A stretch of 64,000 nt of DNA from Coptis chinensis (lineage: Eukaryota > Streptophyta > Magnoliopsida > Ranunculales > Ranunculaceae), in NCBI GenBank assembly GCA_015680905.1, contig CM027378.1:107095501-107159500 (forward strand). The letters are read 5' to 3'. Positions 46,744-57,507 of this stretch are shown here, one piece after another. Each line of letters starts with the position of its first letter. Position 1 is the first letter of the stretch. A program made the translations under genes and the position numbers. Under the pieces are notes generated by a model. That model was given only the letters and a program-made list of their open reading frames with translations, did no database searches and was not told the origin of the DNA.

Positions 46744-49700
46744 TTGCATACTAGACTTAAAATTTGTATGAGATTAAGATCTGGTACGCATAAACCTGCC
46801 TTGTTAGTTTATCATAGACGCAAAAACATATGCCTATCTATAAATTCACAAATCACCATACCCACACCACCCACACCCACCACTACTACATCTATAGCAA
46901 TGGGTGAAGAAGTAGCAAAGAGACCCCTCTCGGACATTTACAAGGCTTTGAACGATGGACCTGAGTCCTACATCGTTCTTGTAGATACAACAAGAGATTT
47001 TAGAATCCCCTATAATATCTTTAATCTACTACCTATTTTCCATGGTTTAAACCATGAGAAGCCTTATCAACACTTACAGAGGATACAACAAGTTCTCACT
47101 ACATTTCATCATCCTAATGTACGACCTGAACAAATAAAGCTTAGGGTATTTCCTTTCACCCTAGCTGACAAAGCGGTGCTTGGCTAACAGCACAAAAGCC
47201 GAACTCTGTGGATACATGGGAAAAACTAGTTGGGTTATTCATGGAACAATTCTACCCACCACAGAAGACTGATGAAATGCTTCAAAAGATTCACTTCTTT
47301 CATCAAAACCCACATGAATCTTTTTCTGATGCTTGGAATCGTTTCGCGATCTTCTAATAGAATGTCCCCATCATAACCTTGGAAAGGATACATTTGTTCT
47401 TGCCTTTTTCAAAGGTCTATCTTAACACCATAAGGAGACTCTAGACATCATGAATGGAGGTAATTTTCTAAGTAAAGGAGCCATAGATGCTTATAACTTC
47501 TTAGATGATCAATCCAAGAAAAGTAGCAACTGGTGAGGTAACGATTACTCCCACTCCACTTCGTCTTCTTCAACAGTTAAGGCAACCAGTATGTTTGAGC
47601 TTAAACCTGACCATGAGCTTAAAACTTTTATTGAATCCCTCACTAAAAAGGTAGATGCCCTCTCTATTTATAAACAAGAAGCAATACCAACTCCAGTCAT
47701 GAACATCAACTCTCCTTGTTGTAATTCTATTTTAGTCTTGAGAATTCCGACTTCTATTGTCCTCTTGTCTATGCACAACCACCACCACAGCCAGAAAATG
47801 TATGCACCTTTAATCACAACCCTAACACACAATGGAGGCAAAACACTAATTATAATCCACAACAACAAGCCACACCTCCATATTTTAATAATCAAAATGT
47901 TAGGCCCACTACAAACTTCAACCATTTTATTCCGCATCAAGGACAAGGAATCTTAGGTGACCAGAATAGAGGTTTAGTACCCATGACCCAGAATTATCAA
48001 CATCTAGACATGAACACTCAACAAGCCTTACTTCCAGTCATTCCTTCTACGACCACTCCACCGGTGAAACCATCTACAGATAAAGTAGTTGTGACTTTGC
48101 TGCAAAAACAAAATCAAATTATACAACAAAACTCCAACTTGATGAGAGATCATCATGATCAAAACTCTAACATGCTACAACAAACGATGCAAATGATGTA
48201 GTCTTTGGGCCAAAAGGTTATTAACATGTCTCCTAACCAAAATAATAACCAAACAGGCTTGTTTCTAGGTCAAGCAATGTGTAATCCTAAGTCAACAAAC
48301 ACTTCCTTCGAAGTAAACAATATTCAGTGTAATGGTAATATAACCTTAGGGGAACTACAGGCAGTCACTACCCTTCGTTCATGGAGAGTAGTTGATAACA
48401 AAGTGACTATGCCTGAAGATCTCCCACAAATGGAAGCTGAAAATGAAACCATACCAAATATTGTCATAGAAACTGAAGACCCTACAATTGTAGAAGTTCC
48501 AGTCAAACCTCGACCAAAAGGGAAAACCTCACAAGACCCCATAGTAGAAACTGACGATCCTACACCTATAAAGGTTCCAATATGGAAACCAAGATGGAAA
48601 GGGGTAAACGATAAAGACAGGGTTAATAATACTATAAATCCTTATGCTAAATATAGAAATAAACCACCGTATCCCCAAAGACTAGTTGTGTGTAAAAAGG
48701 ACGATAATTTTGATGAGATTAGGGAAGTTTTTAAGAATCTTACTATAAGCCTACCTTTTCTACATGCTATAAAAAGTCTACCTAGACACGCTAAGTTTCT
48801 AAAAGAGTTGTGCACTAAGAAGAGGAAAACCAACATACCCAAATAAGTATTTTTACCTGAACAATATCCCTCTGTATCTGAATATAACAGGAATCGTTAA
48901 GTACAAGGACCCTAGTCGTCACCTTGGGAGAGTACTTCACAACAACTGCACTATTAAACCTTGGGGCGAGTGTTAACTTACTCAATTTTTATTTATATAA
49001 ACAATTAGGTTTAACAAAACTTCAACCAACCAAAATAACTTTGCAGTTACCCGATCGTTCTATTAAGTACCCCAAAGGTGTCGTTGAAAATATTCTTGTT
49101 AAAGTTAAAGATTTTTACTATCCAGCCGACTTCGTTACTCTCGACACAGAAGTTGTGCATGATTCTATACCCATCATCTTAGGGCATCCTTTATTGGCAA
49201 CCGCCAATGCCCAAATCAATTATCGGGATGGATCAATTACTCTTTCCTTTGGAAATCTTTCTGTGGAGGTTAATATGTTTAGACTTAAGCATGGACAACT
49301 AGGTTTGCCTGTAAAAGGAGAAGTGAAGTCTATTGAGAGTTTTGTCTCTCATGTTAGTGCGGCCGTCCCCACACTAGTAGATACCCCTTCTTAGGGAAGA
49401 AGACAAAGATCATAATTTTGACTCCCTGAACATAACTGAAATAGAGGAATAATTTTTCAACCTGCCTTCCGACCCTATGGGAGATGGCCAGAGTCAATCT
49501 CATAATAGACAAGATAGATGAATTTCTCAAAAATGAAGATGAATACCATAATTATGTGGATAAAACCAAGCTAGATGAGGAATTCTATGAGTTTCTAAGA
49601 GCCTATGATGATCTACCCTCTCAAGAACTACCTAGAGCAACACTCGACCATCATCCAACTGAGTTAATCCCTCATAAAATCCAATCATTTACCACCACCT

Positions 49701-49955
49701 AGATTCCCCTCACTCCGCCTTTTCAATGGAATCTTGATTTTGCACTTGACCATTTTGCTTCTCCTATGCTTCATGACTTCCTAAACCCATCTGGTGAGGA
49801 AGTAACACTAAAGAAAGAGCCACCTGACACCTTCATTTTTAGATATGAGACAATTCAGACCTACACCATGAATGAGTTTTGTGTTAAGCCCACATTCTTA
49901 TTTTTTCCATTCCTTCATTCTAAAACTTATCCATATCCCACGTATCTTCCATAAC
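46744..49955 (+). pseudogene. Gag-protease region, second Athila-like copy (fossil)
   Basis: The gag start MGEEVAKRPLSDIYKALNDG and RIPYNIFNLLPIFHGLNHEK leads to the retrotransposon gag domain. Then come a glutamine/asparagine-rich region, KFLKELCTKKRKTNIPK, the protease (ALLNLGASVNLLN, IKYPKGVVENILVKVKD, DSIPIILGHP), the acidic domain and TFIFRYETIQTYTMNEFCVKP. Domain order and downstream text match 21.37-24.42 kb, and again no reverse transcriptase or integrase follows. In this copy the protease motif reads NLGAS rather than DLGAS. It is broken, with about six breaks. Confidence 0.87.
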
Positions 49956-50564
49956 CATCCATTTTCTCATGATCATTCACTTGGACACCATTTCGTTCAA
50001 AGAAGAAAAAGAAGGTGCATGCTCGATTAGGTTCTAGGTAAATCGATCAGATCTCACTCTCATTCCACTAAGTAGCGTCGTACAAAATCTTAGTGCTTGA
50101 TTTTGTTTGTGGGTGCTTTCCGTGATAGTTGTTTATGGAAAGACCCATAACTTTTTCGGTTGTTGATATATGATAAGCAGCACGTACATATATATTAGAT
50201 AAAGTCTCGAGTATCTGGCTATAAACGACTCATTGTATTCTTTAGTGTACTCCATTCTAATCTTATATTATGGAAGTCACCATTAAGGTAACCGGACCCT
50301 CCTTTTGGAGTGAGTGGTTGTAAGTGTCGAATCCTTAGTCCATATTTCATGTGACTCACGCATTCATCTATTGTACAAGATACGGTAGAAAGTATGAGGT
50401 AATTTCATATATTACAAATGTCCACATGCGCTTTAAACAAGTAGTGATAGCTTAGCATTATCTACTAGAAAAATAGATAAGTACATCCCCTGGATAGATC
50501 GTGCAATGGTTGTGGACATTATGAAAGTACATCCCCTGGATAGATTGTGCAATGGTTAGGGCAA

Positions 50565-50930
50565 CATCGGGTTGTTTTGACATAAAGTAGGCCCAATTCC
50601 GAGGCCCGGGTCCAAAGATACGCCCTTTTGAAGTTCTAATGGCTTTTTGTTATTTTTTTTTCCTAATTGACTTTGACTTCCCAGCTTTGACTGGGCTTGA
50701 AAAGGCTTTTTTCTTCTTGATTCTTGTATTTTAAACATAGAACTCTCTCAACAATCATCTTAACTCGTTTTCCATGCAAAAATGGCGTCTTTAAGCATAT
50801 AATCAGCTTTTAGACATAAAATATACAAAAACATATAAACAGTACTAACTCTTCTTTATTATAAACATAATTGGCCAAAATTTAATAATATTAAGGATTT
50901 AAAACTACAGTTTTGAGTGCTTATTAAGCA
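50565..50930 (-). repeat. LTR fragment of the 4.5-6.1 kb family
   Basis: 'gttttgacataaagtaggcccaattcc' type text through 'aaaactacagttttgagtgc' corresponds to 5760-6124 in the same direction, that is, the first about 360 bp of the LTR on the minus strand. It ends at the right border of the insertion into copy A. Confidence 0.75.
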
Positions 50931-50934
50931 CATC

Positions 50935-51295
50935 TAACAAATTTTTTGCTGGGTTTCGATAGCGATCAATGTAACTTGTTGAAGATATCTTAAATTTTGT
51001 TTAAGTTATTTAAGGAATGTAACATATTTTATGAGGTGCAAATAATGACAGGTTATGGAACTTGTAACATATGAAATTTAGTTATTACGTCCAAGGTTTT
51101 TGAAATGGAAATTTTGTTTATTTTGCATAAGATTTGCACCCTATTATTACCTAAATAATTTTTTTAATTTGTTTAGTTAGGGCATCTGCAATGGAGTGTA
51201 AAACTTATATTATATCAATTTGTAAAAATTACACCCATTTTTGTAAAATCTCTTACCCAATGGAGTGTTTATACTGTATGTAATAATTATTAGTT
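50935..51295 (+). repeat. Duplicated block, copy A (right part)
   Basis: 'gctgggtttcgatagcgatc', 'aacttgttgaagatatc', 'aataatgacaggttatggaa' and 'cttacccaatggagtgttta' match 54.87-55.23 kb in order. Together with 43.55-44.83 kb it reconstructs one ancestral segment. Confidence 0.85.
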
Positions 51296-51369
51296 GATAG
51301 ATTTTGGTGGAAATTTCCATCCAATATACACCCAGCGTTAGTTCAACTCACATTTAAAGCTTTATTTGT

Positions 51370-51835
51370 ACCACCCAAAAGAAATCTAGTGCGTAGACTT
51401 TCAATTTGATCAATGACATGAAAAGGGATAATAAAGGTCCTGGACAAATATGTATGAAAGGTCATGTGAACAGATTGAATAAGTAGCACCTTACCAGCAT
51501 GAGATATAGGCATTTAGCTTTCCAGTTAGAAATACGAGTAGTGACTCTAATTAGTGGCTGGCATTCTCTAATGCCCAATCTTGAAGTGAACGAAGAGGGG
51601 AAGACCAAGGTATTTGACTTTAGGATGTATCAACTCGACACCCAGAAGGGAAGTTAGTGACATCACATCTTGGTGATTCAGAGCTCTAATGAGGAGAGTG
51701 GTTTTATGAGTATTGATTTTGAGACCTGTGGCATCACCAAACTCTTGTAAGGAGTCTTTGAGAGTCATGATAGAGTTTCTCTCTCCTTTACAAAAAAAAT
51801 AAGAACATCATCGGTGATAAGTGCTTTAAAATAAG
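51370..51835 (-). pseudogene. LINE (L1-type) reverse transcriptase fragment, downstream part
   Basis: On the minus strand: ITDDVLIFF (a degenerate FADD box), LKDSLQEFGDATGLKINTHK, LLGVELIHPKVKYLGLPLF, then WKAKCLSHAGKVLLIQSV-like text. This is the standard palm-thumb order of plant LINE reverse transcriptases. Frames shift near 51567. The upstream part of the same domain lies at 52.93-53.07 kb, across a 1.1-kb insertion. Confidence 0.82.
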
Positions 51836-52930
51836 GATTTAAGTGCCCAATTATGTATATGTTAGTGATAGAGATTTAACCAAACTAAATTAACAATCTA
51901 ATTAAATATTATTTTATAATACTAACTCTCGCAAGCGCACAAGGTCTTTTGTAGTAGGTGTGCAAATACGAGGTCGATCCCATAGTGATTGCGTGTTGGG
52001 TACAATTGAATATTAAAATACTACTTAACCTAATATGAACTATATTTGTTTATAGGAATAGTAATTATTGACTAAAGCTAGTTAAACTATGAAAATAATA
52101 AAACTTATATTAAATACTATTAATAGAGAGAATACTAAGGCATTCGAATCCACCCTAGACTATTGTAGATTATCAAAGTCAAATCAGTTTAAAGTTCTCT
52201 TTTAATTACAAGTAGCACGAGGAAAAGGTAACCCTAGCTTTCTTGAAGATTTGAACATTAAGCTCTTATATAAATATATATATTGGTTTGATTGAATTTC
52301 AGCAAACGAGAATATAAACTCCTAGCAAAAATCATCTTCTTACAGTACGACTTCTCACAAGTTTATGTAAACGATAAAATCAATGCTTTGATAATAACGG
52401 AATATTTATCTAACTATTAACTAGTCAAGTCATGGAATTTACATGTAAGATATAATTAATGAAAGTATACCACTAATATCAATATGAAAACAATCAATGA
52501 ATCTTTAAATTCTGAGAACAATAAACTAATGAAACATCAAAAGCCTACACAAGTCTAGGGCTTCATCTAAGCCCTAGCTTGGATTTAGCAACACATCATA
52601 ATAATAAGACAAAAACTAAAGCAAGAGATAGATAAACTCATGTATGTCGACAGTGGTTTTGTTTCTCTCTCCTTTTAAGCTTCTGTTTTCTTCTTCTTTG
52701 GTTCACTTGTGCTGCTCCAAAAGTTTCTGCCTCTTCCAATAGATATATATATCTTGTTAAGAAGCTTCGGCCTTTCTCCTTTCACCGTTCCTACTCTCGA
52801 GCTCTCTCTTTTCTCTCTTCTTTTCTTCTTTTCTATTTTGCGTTATGGAGAGGCTCCTTTTCTCTTGGTTTCCCTTTGTTTGTATAGAGTCTCCTTTAGG
52901 GCGTGCAAGTGTTGGGATTGCTTTAGGAAA
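51836..52930. mobile_element. About 1.1-kb insertion splitting the LINE
   Basis: Sequence between two LINE pieces that are in the right order and orientation. It contains 'gtgtgcaaatacgaggtcga' and 'tcccatagtgattgcgtgtt' and 'attcgaatccaccctagac', phrases typical of plant LTRs or their leaders and partly echoed in the LTR at 4.5-4.9 kb. A pyrimidine-rich part (52.66-52.87 kb) gives a leucine/serine-rich frame that is not a recognisable protein. It is probably a solo LTR or LTR fragment; its ends are unclear. Confidence 0.4.
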
Positions 52931-53065
52931 CTTCCCTCCAGTAGACCATTCTGTTAGGAAATTTGGAGACTATACCATGACAATTACCATTTCCCAACTC
53001 ACCATGTCAAAAGCTTTATGAATATCAAGTTTGACTAAGCATCTGGGAGTGCCTCTTTAACTTTC
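52931..53065 (-). pseudogene. LINE reverse transcriptase fragment, upstream part
   Basis: On the minus strand: RGTPRCLVKLDIHKAFDMVS, then WEMVIVMV and FLTEW. This is the first catalytic-aspartate block of LINE reverse transcriptase (K.DI.KAFD.V.W). It is followed on the same strand by the 1.1-kb insertion and then the FADD-box piece. Confidence 0.78.
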
Positions 53066-53069
53066 ATAA

Positions 53070-53770
53070 CTTCTAAGTTCTTGTAGGTCGACTTTGCTAA
53101 TAGGAAAGTTTTCCTTTTAGGTAAATTTCACTCAACAAAACAATCTCTAAAATTTCAAAGTCGTACAAAAGTTGCCTTTGAATATCTGTATATTTTTAAT
53201 TATCTACAAGTCAAATGGAAAGTTGCAACCGAAGTTCGAGAGTTAAAATGCCCAAAAACTTCATCCAGTTTCAACCTTATAAATCCTAGTAGATAGCAGG
53301 AAACCATCGAAACACAAATTTATTAGTGTAGAAAGTAAATTCGTAGATGGCAAGAAGACAATAAATAAGTCAATGATCTAAAATTTGAAAATTTTGTTTC
53401 TTGATTTAATTAATGCATGTTTCCGATTAAACTTCAATATACACCCAATTTACCAATTAAATAAGTCAATCATATAACTCCCATTTTTTGCTTACAAATG
53501 GGTGAACGGATATACCGCTGTAAATGCGTAACTTGTAAGTGAAATATGTTATTTTCCAATCGTGAACCTTATTTCGTCAAGTCATTGCATTGAAGACGGT
53601 GAGTAACATGCAATTAATTCTTTTTCAAAAACTACCAATTAAACTAACCAAATAGGTAGGGTAATTGTGGGGATGGGTATTAATTGCGTTATATGAAAAA
53701 ATTATTATTCGAACAAATTAATAACATAAATAATTACAAAACGCTTTATATTTCTCATTGCATATATTTC
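53070..53770. other. Intergenic DNA upstream of the small secreted-protein gene
   Basis: AT-rich, no coding sequence recognised. It is likely to hold the promoter of the gene at 53865. Confidence 0.5.
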
Positions 53771-53773
53771 TGC

Positions 53774-53784
53774 TCTATATATTG
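53774..53784 (+). promoter_or_regulatory. Putative TATA box of the small secreted-protein gene
   Basis: 'ctctatatattgg' lies about 85-90 bp before the ATG at 53865, giving a short plausible 5' UTR. It is the best TATA match in the interval, but TATA-like strings are common in AT-rich DNA. Confidence 0.4.
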
Positions 53785-53864
53785 GTACCAAAGTCTACTC
53801 ATTGTACCACCGCAATACATCAACTTAACCAATAAAAGAAAAGACAAAGATAAAAAGATAGATC

Positions 53865-54203
53865 ATGGAAAAGTTCCAATATACAAAATTAAACCTTGGA
53901 TTACTGTTTGTTATGGTGGGGTTGACGATATCATCAGCTATGGATAAAGATTGTCATATTAGTGACCAATGTGGGAATGAACTAGACATAAATTTAGTTG
54001 CGAGGAGTTTGAATGGTAGTCTTAGTTGTTGCCGTGAAATTGTAGTTTCAAATCCAAAGAAATGTTGGAGCCACCTTGTTACGCATCTGGAAAACGAAGA
54101 AGATATTAAGTGGGCTCATAGTTTTTGGAACCAATGTGTTGATTTGGTGAACAACAAAAACATTCCGCCACTTGGCTCCCCGTTGCTTTCACTTGCTTTA
54201 TAA
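53865..54203 (+). CDS. Small secreted cysteine-rich protein, prolamin-like (ECA1/DUF1278-type)
   Basis: An intact single-exon frame of 112 residues. Residues 9-25 are a hydrophobic signal peptide (LNLGLLFVMVGLTISSA). The mature part has six cysteines at 30, 36, 55, 56, 67 and 91, including the CC pair (LSCCREI), KKCWSHL and FWNQC. The C..C..CC..CW..C spacing and the wording fit the plant prolamin-like family that includes EC1/ECA1 gametogenesis-related proteins, secreted peptides often expressed in egg cells, synergids or pollen. The start has a good context (gatcATGGA) and a TATA-like box upstream. It is the only gene in the window with no visible damage. It sits just upstream of duplicated block B. 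Expression is unknown; a recent pseudogene cannot be excluded. Confidence 0.72.
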   Translation: MEKFQYTKLNLGLLFVMVGLTISSAMDKDCHISDQCGNELDINLVARSLNGSLSCCREIVVSNPKKCWSHLVTHLENEEDIKWAHSFWNQCVDLVNNKNIPPLGSPLLSLAL

Positions 54204-54234
54204 TTAAGAAGAATTTTTTTGATGTAATTCCACT

Positions 54235-55245
54235 TTCTCATCACTGAATACTTGTTAAAGTAATAATCATATTCATCTCTCTCGACTCTCTCGCTCTCTC
54301 TCTCACTTAGTATTCTTGGGGTGGACATAATATTTATGTCTAGTAGGTTAAGAGAATAAGGATGTCAACCTGACATTAGAAAACAATCACTTAGAGTTTA
54401 CCAACATGAAAAAAGAAATTATCACTATGATAATAACCACTAACAAATAATCTAATGGCTCCATTTAACACTGTTGTCGGTTTATATTGTTATAACTTTC
54501 ATTTGTTGCTCACAATCTTTGATCATTCTCTTCTTTTTAATAAAACCCATTTTCTTGTTAAATTGATGTGCATGAAATAGGTAAGAGAAATTATAATAGT
54601 TGGAGGTGGCAAATGTACCCTTCTAAATTTTTTGAGAAATATTGGGGAGACCTAGTGTTTTTCAGACTCATTTAAAACAGGCAACTGTACCCTTATAATA
54701 GTTTGAATATATTTAATCAATTAATACCACTTGCTAATCCCCACCGTGGGGATATCTATTATTTGTCCAACTCATTTACTCTTATTTTTTTAGTACAATG
54801 ATAAGTTAGTTGATGATATTTGTTATGCAGCTAGATTTTACGCCATTAGAGGTTTTTGCAGGGTTTCGATGGCTATAATAGCTGGGAGTCCGAGTAATGA
54901 ATATAATTTGCTCAGTGGATCAGTGCAACTTGTTGAAGATATCCTAGATTTTGTTTATTTTATTTATGGAATGTATCATATATTCTGTGGTGTAAATAAT
55001 GACAGGTTATGGAACTTTTAACATATGAAATTTAGTTATTATGTTTGAGGTTAGGGAAATTGAAATTTTGTTTATTTTGCATAAGATTTGAACCACATTA
55101 TTACCTCAATAAAATATTTATTTAATTAGTTAGAGCTTTTGCAATGGGTTGTGTAAACTCTTATGGGTTTGTAAAAATTAGGTTCTCTTTGCAAAAACTC
55201 TTACCCAATGGAGTGTTTAGACCGTATATATTAGTTATTACGGCA
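54235..55245 (+). repeat. Duplicated block, copy B (uninterrupted)
   Basis: About 1 kb that matches 43.55-43.68, 44.345-44.83 and 50.935-51.29 kb in order, without the two insertions. It starts just after the stop codon of the small secreted-protein gene. Copy A has no recognisable remnant of that gene upstream of 43.55 kb. Confidence 0.87.
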
Positions 55246-55339
55246 ATTCAAATAATGAAGGGTCTCCACGGATATTGTGGATATTTCTTGACATCACGAT
55301 ATATCATTTATATTTATTTGAAATATAATGGTAAACATT

Positions 55340-55510
55340 AAATTAAAATTGTTACTTATACAAAATATCACCAAATATATACCGCAATATATCTCCATAT
55401 ATCACCAATATCATAAATATCGCTAATATTTGCAGTCTTATATATCTCTAAACATATCGCCATATTTATGTATCCCTTGTTGAAATCTTGATAGATATAT
55501 CGCGATATTT
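55340..55510. repeat. 'atatcg / atatcac' repeat tract
   Basis: Imperfect iterations of 'atatcgccatat', 'tatatcaccaat' and 'gatatatcgcgatatttc'. A related tract lies at 60.89-61.17 kb. The CACTA terminus at 55511 begins right after it. Confidence 0.7.
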
Positions 55511-56200
55511 CACTACTAAAGGAAGGGCTTTTTGTGTCACTTTTTAAGTGACACAAGAAGTCAATTGTGTCACTTTTGAAACTAATTCTGAAGTGACCTA
55601 ACATCCCCCAACACATAAAGTTCTACCAAAAGTGACACAAAAGCCTTACTAAATGTGTCACTTTTTGTTAATAAAGTGACACTTAAGAACGGCCTCTTGT
55701 GTCACTTTTAAGAAAGAGTGTCACAGTGTTTGTCAAAAGTGACACTAGTTGTATCCGTTTTGGACCGGAGTGGGACATAATATCGTCAAAAGTGACACAT
55801 TAAGTATACTAGTTGTGTCACTTTTGGACCAGAGCGAGACATAAGTATGTCAAAAGCGACACATTAAGTATACTAGTCACTTTTGGACCAGAGCAAGACA
55901 TAAATACGTCAAAAGTGACACATTAAGTATACGAATTGTGTCACTTTTGGACCAGAGCGAAACATAAGTACATCAAAAGCGACACATTAAAAATACTAGT
56001 TGTGTCACTTTTGGACCAGAGCGTGACACAAGTACGTCAAAAGCAACACAAAAGCCCCTTACTTCTTGTGTCACTTTTGGGAATCAACTCCATGTAACTC
56101 GTGTGAAAAAGAAAGCGACATATAAGAGTGGTTAGTTGTGTCACTTTTAAAAGATATTATGTCACTTTTTCCAAAAGTGAGACAAATGAAAATAATTTTT
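55511..56200. mobile_element. CACTA (En/Spm-type) transposon terminus with subterminal repeats
   Basis: The end begins CACTACTAAAGGAAGGGC, followed by TTTTTGTGTCACTTTTTAAG and its inverted copies ('aaaagtgacacaa'), the usual build of a plant CACTA terminus. About 20 'gtgtcactttt' motifs in both orientations fill the first 680 bp. The opposite end (..TAGTG) and a transposase gene were not found in the window, so the element is truncated or its interior (56.2-57.0 kb) is non-coding. Confidence 0.68.
55740..56050 (+). repeat. 64-bp subterminal tandem repeat of the CACTA element
   Basis: Five copies of 'cttttggaccagagcgagac..aagtacgtcaaaagygacacattaagtatact' (ggacc at 55762, 55826, 55885, 55949, 56013), with a 5-bp deletion in one unit. 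Each unit carries one GTGTCAC on each strand, so the array multiplies candidate transposase-binding motifs. Confidence 0.92.
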
Positions 56201-57010
56201 TTTTAAAACCTTTTCTCATTTTGTATTGGATCATATTCATTTCTCAACCTGCATCCTATACGTCATAATCAAAATCCCATTAATCTGCTTTATAACAGAA
56301 ACAACATCCACATACATTTATCAAAACATCACAACCAAAATCACTTTAACCTGCTTTATGATATGAAAACAACATCCACTAGGAAAAAAATAAACAACAT
56401 TCAAAACAGTTAACTTCTATTGATTTCATGGATCAAACCTAGTATCTATTATCCAGTTTGACTCCCAACAAAATAAGTTATTCCAATACCAAAAGAATCA
56501 CAATAAATTAAAGGAAACAAAAAAAAACTACATGACGCCAACGCTATCCTAGCCATATCTTAGCTTGTTAGTTGTGCGTACTTCCAACACCAAAAAACCT
56601 AACTGCCATCTATTCATTTGTTAATCGATCCATGCACCTGCATCATATTATGAAGTCGTCATTCCACTATGACTAGTATATAAAATTAAAAAGCAAGTGA
56701 ATCAATAAGGGTATATTGCACAAGTAAGAAAAAAAATATCGATAAGAAAAGTATATATACATAAAGAAAGGGAAAATATGGAAGACCACTTTCCCAATCA
56801 AATTAACTACTCAGATAAATTGTTGGATAAAGTCGATAATTTTAAGACGAAGCTCATCTATTTTAGTAGTGTAACTTTTCCTGCTAGAGAACTCCAATAC
56901 CTATTCGACGATAAATTGTACTATGAATCCAAAAGTAAATAGATTATTTTAGTCGTTTTTGGACAACCTCATATTAGGTTGATGCACGGGGCAACACTAT
57001 TTTGAAAAGC
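56200..57010. other. No gene recognised
   Basis: AT-rich DNA following the CACTA subterminal region, possibly the element's interior. It contains a loosely repeated 'aacaacatccac' phrase (56.30 and 56.37 kb). No coding sequence. Confidence 0.45.
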
Positions 57011-57013
57011 GTC

Positions 57014-57178
57014 TTTTAGGTTTTGGTCCCTTTAAATAATGGGTATTTGGGGTTTGGTCCTCACTAATCGACTTATTAGGCTTTGGTCCTCCTAAGTCGT
57101 CGATCTTGACTAAACAAATCAACCATGATTGTTTTAGTTTGTTAGTCAAAATGATTTAGGAGGACCAAAACCTAAAAA
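57014..57178. mobile_element. Foldback MITE, 'ttttaggttttggtcc' family, copy 1
   Basis: Begins TTTTAGGTTTTGGTCC and ends GGACCAAAACCTAAAA, with internal 'ctttggtcctcctaa'. A second, longer copy lies at 60.46-60.67 kb. About 165 bp, non-coding. The right arm is shorter than in copy 2. Confidence 0.85.
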
Positions 57179-57492
57179 CCCAATAAATTAAGTTACTCAA
57201 AATATCACTAGCCGAAATCAAAATCGTCATGATTATTTGGAGTTCTCATGCATTGCTCAATTTTTTTAACAACTGGTGAGAAACAAGAAAAAACAGCAAA
57301 ATAATGTTTGGAGGTGCTAAGAATCATAAAAGAACACGGTGGCCTTGGAGAGGACAAATTTTTCGGAGGTGATGAGATTGGCCTAGCATACTTGGTCATG
57401 AGATTTTTAGCTTATTGGTTTGGAGTGGTAAAGGAAGCAGTAGCAGCAAAGATTATGGAACGTACCCCAACATTTTCATTGTTTGCATGCAT

Positions 57493-57507
57493 GGATAAAA
57501 AATTTCA
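57493..57507 (+). repeat. Target-site duplication, left copy (LINE in GST exon)
   Basis: GGATAAAAAATTTCA, identical to 59694-59708. Fifteen bases is a usual length for target-primed LINE insertion, and the A-rich target is typical. Confidence 0.93.

Larger units (their letters stand above)
44835..50930. mobile_element. Athila-type insertion complex splitting copy A (fossil)
   Basis: Comparison with the uninterrupted copy B near 54.83 kb shows about 6.1 kb of extra DNA. It contains, in order, a 3' UTR piece homologous to 6.3-7.5 kb (plus orientation, 44.84-45.75 kb), gag-protease (46.74-49.95 kb, plus), 3' sequence with 'gtaaccggaccctcc' (50.28 kb), and a piece of the LTR family of 4.5-6.1 kb in minus orientation (50.57-50.93 kb). 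The mixed orientation means it is not one simple element. It is broken, with many breaks. Confidence 0.7.

Noticed and set aside
52709-52957. Leucine-rich 82-residue frame as a membrane protein
   Set aside because: It is pyrimidine-rich DNA inside the insertion that splits the LINE, with no conserved features.
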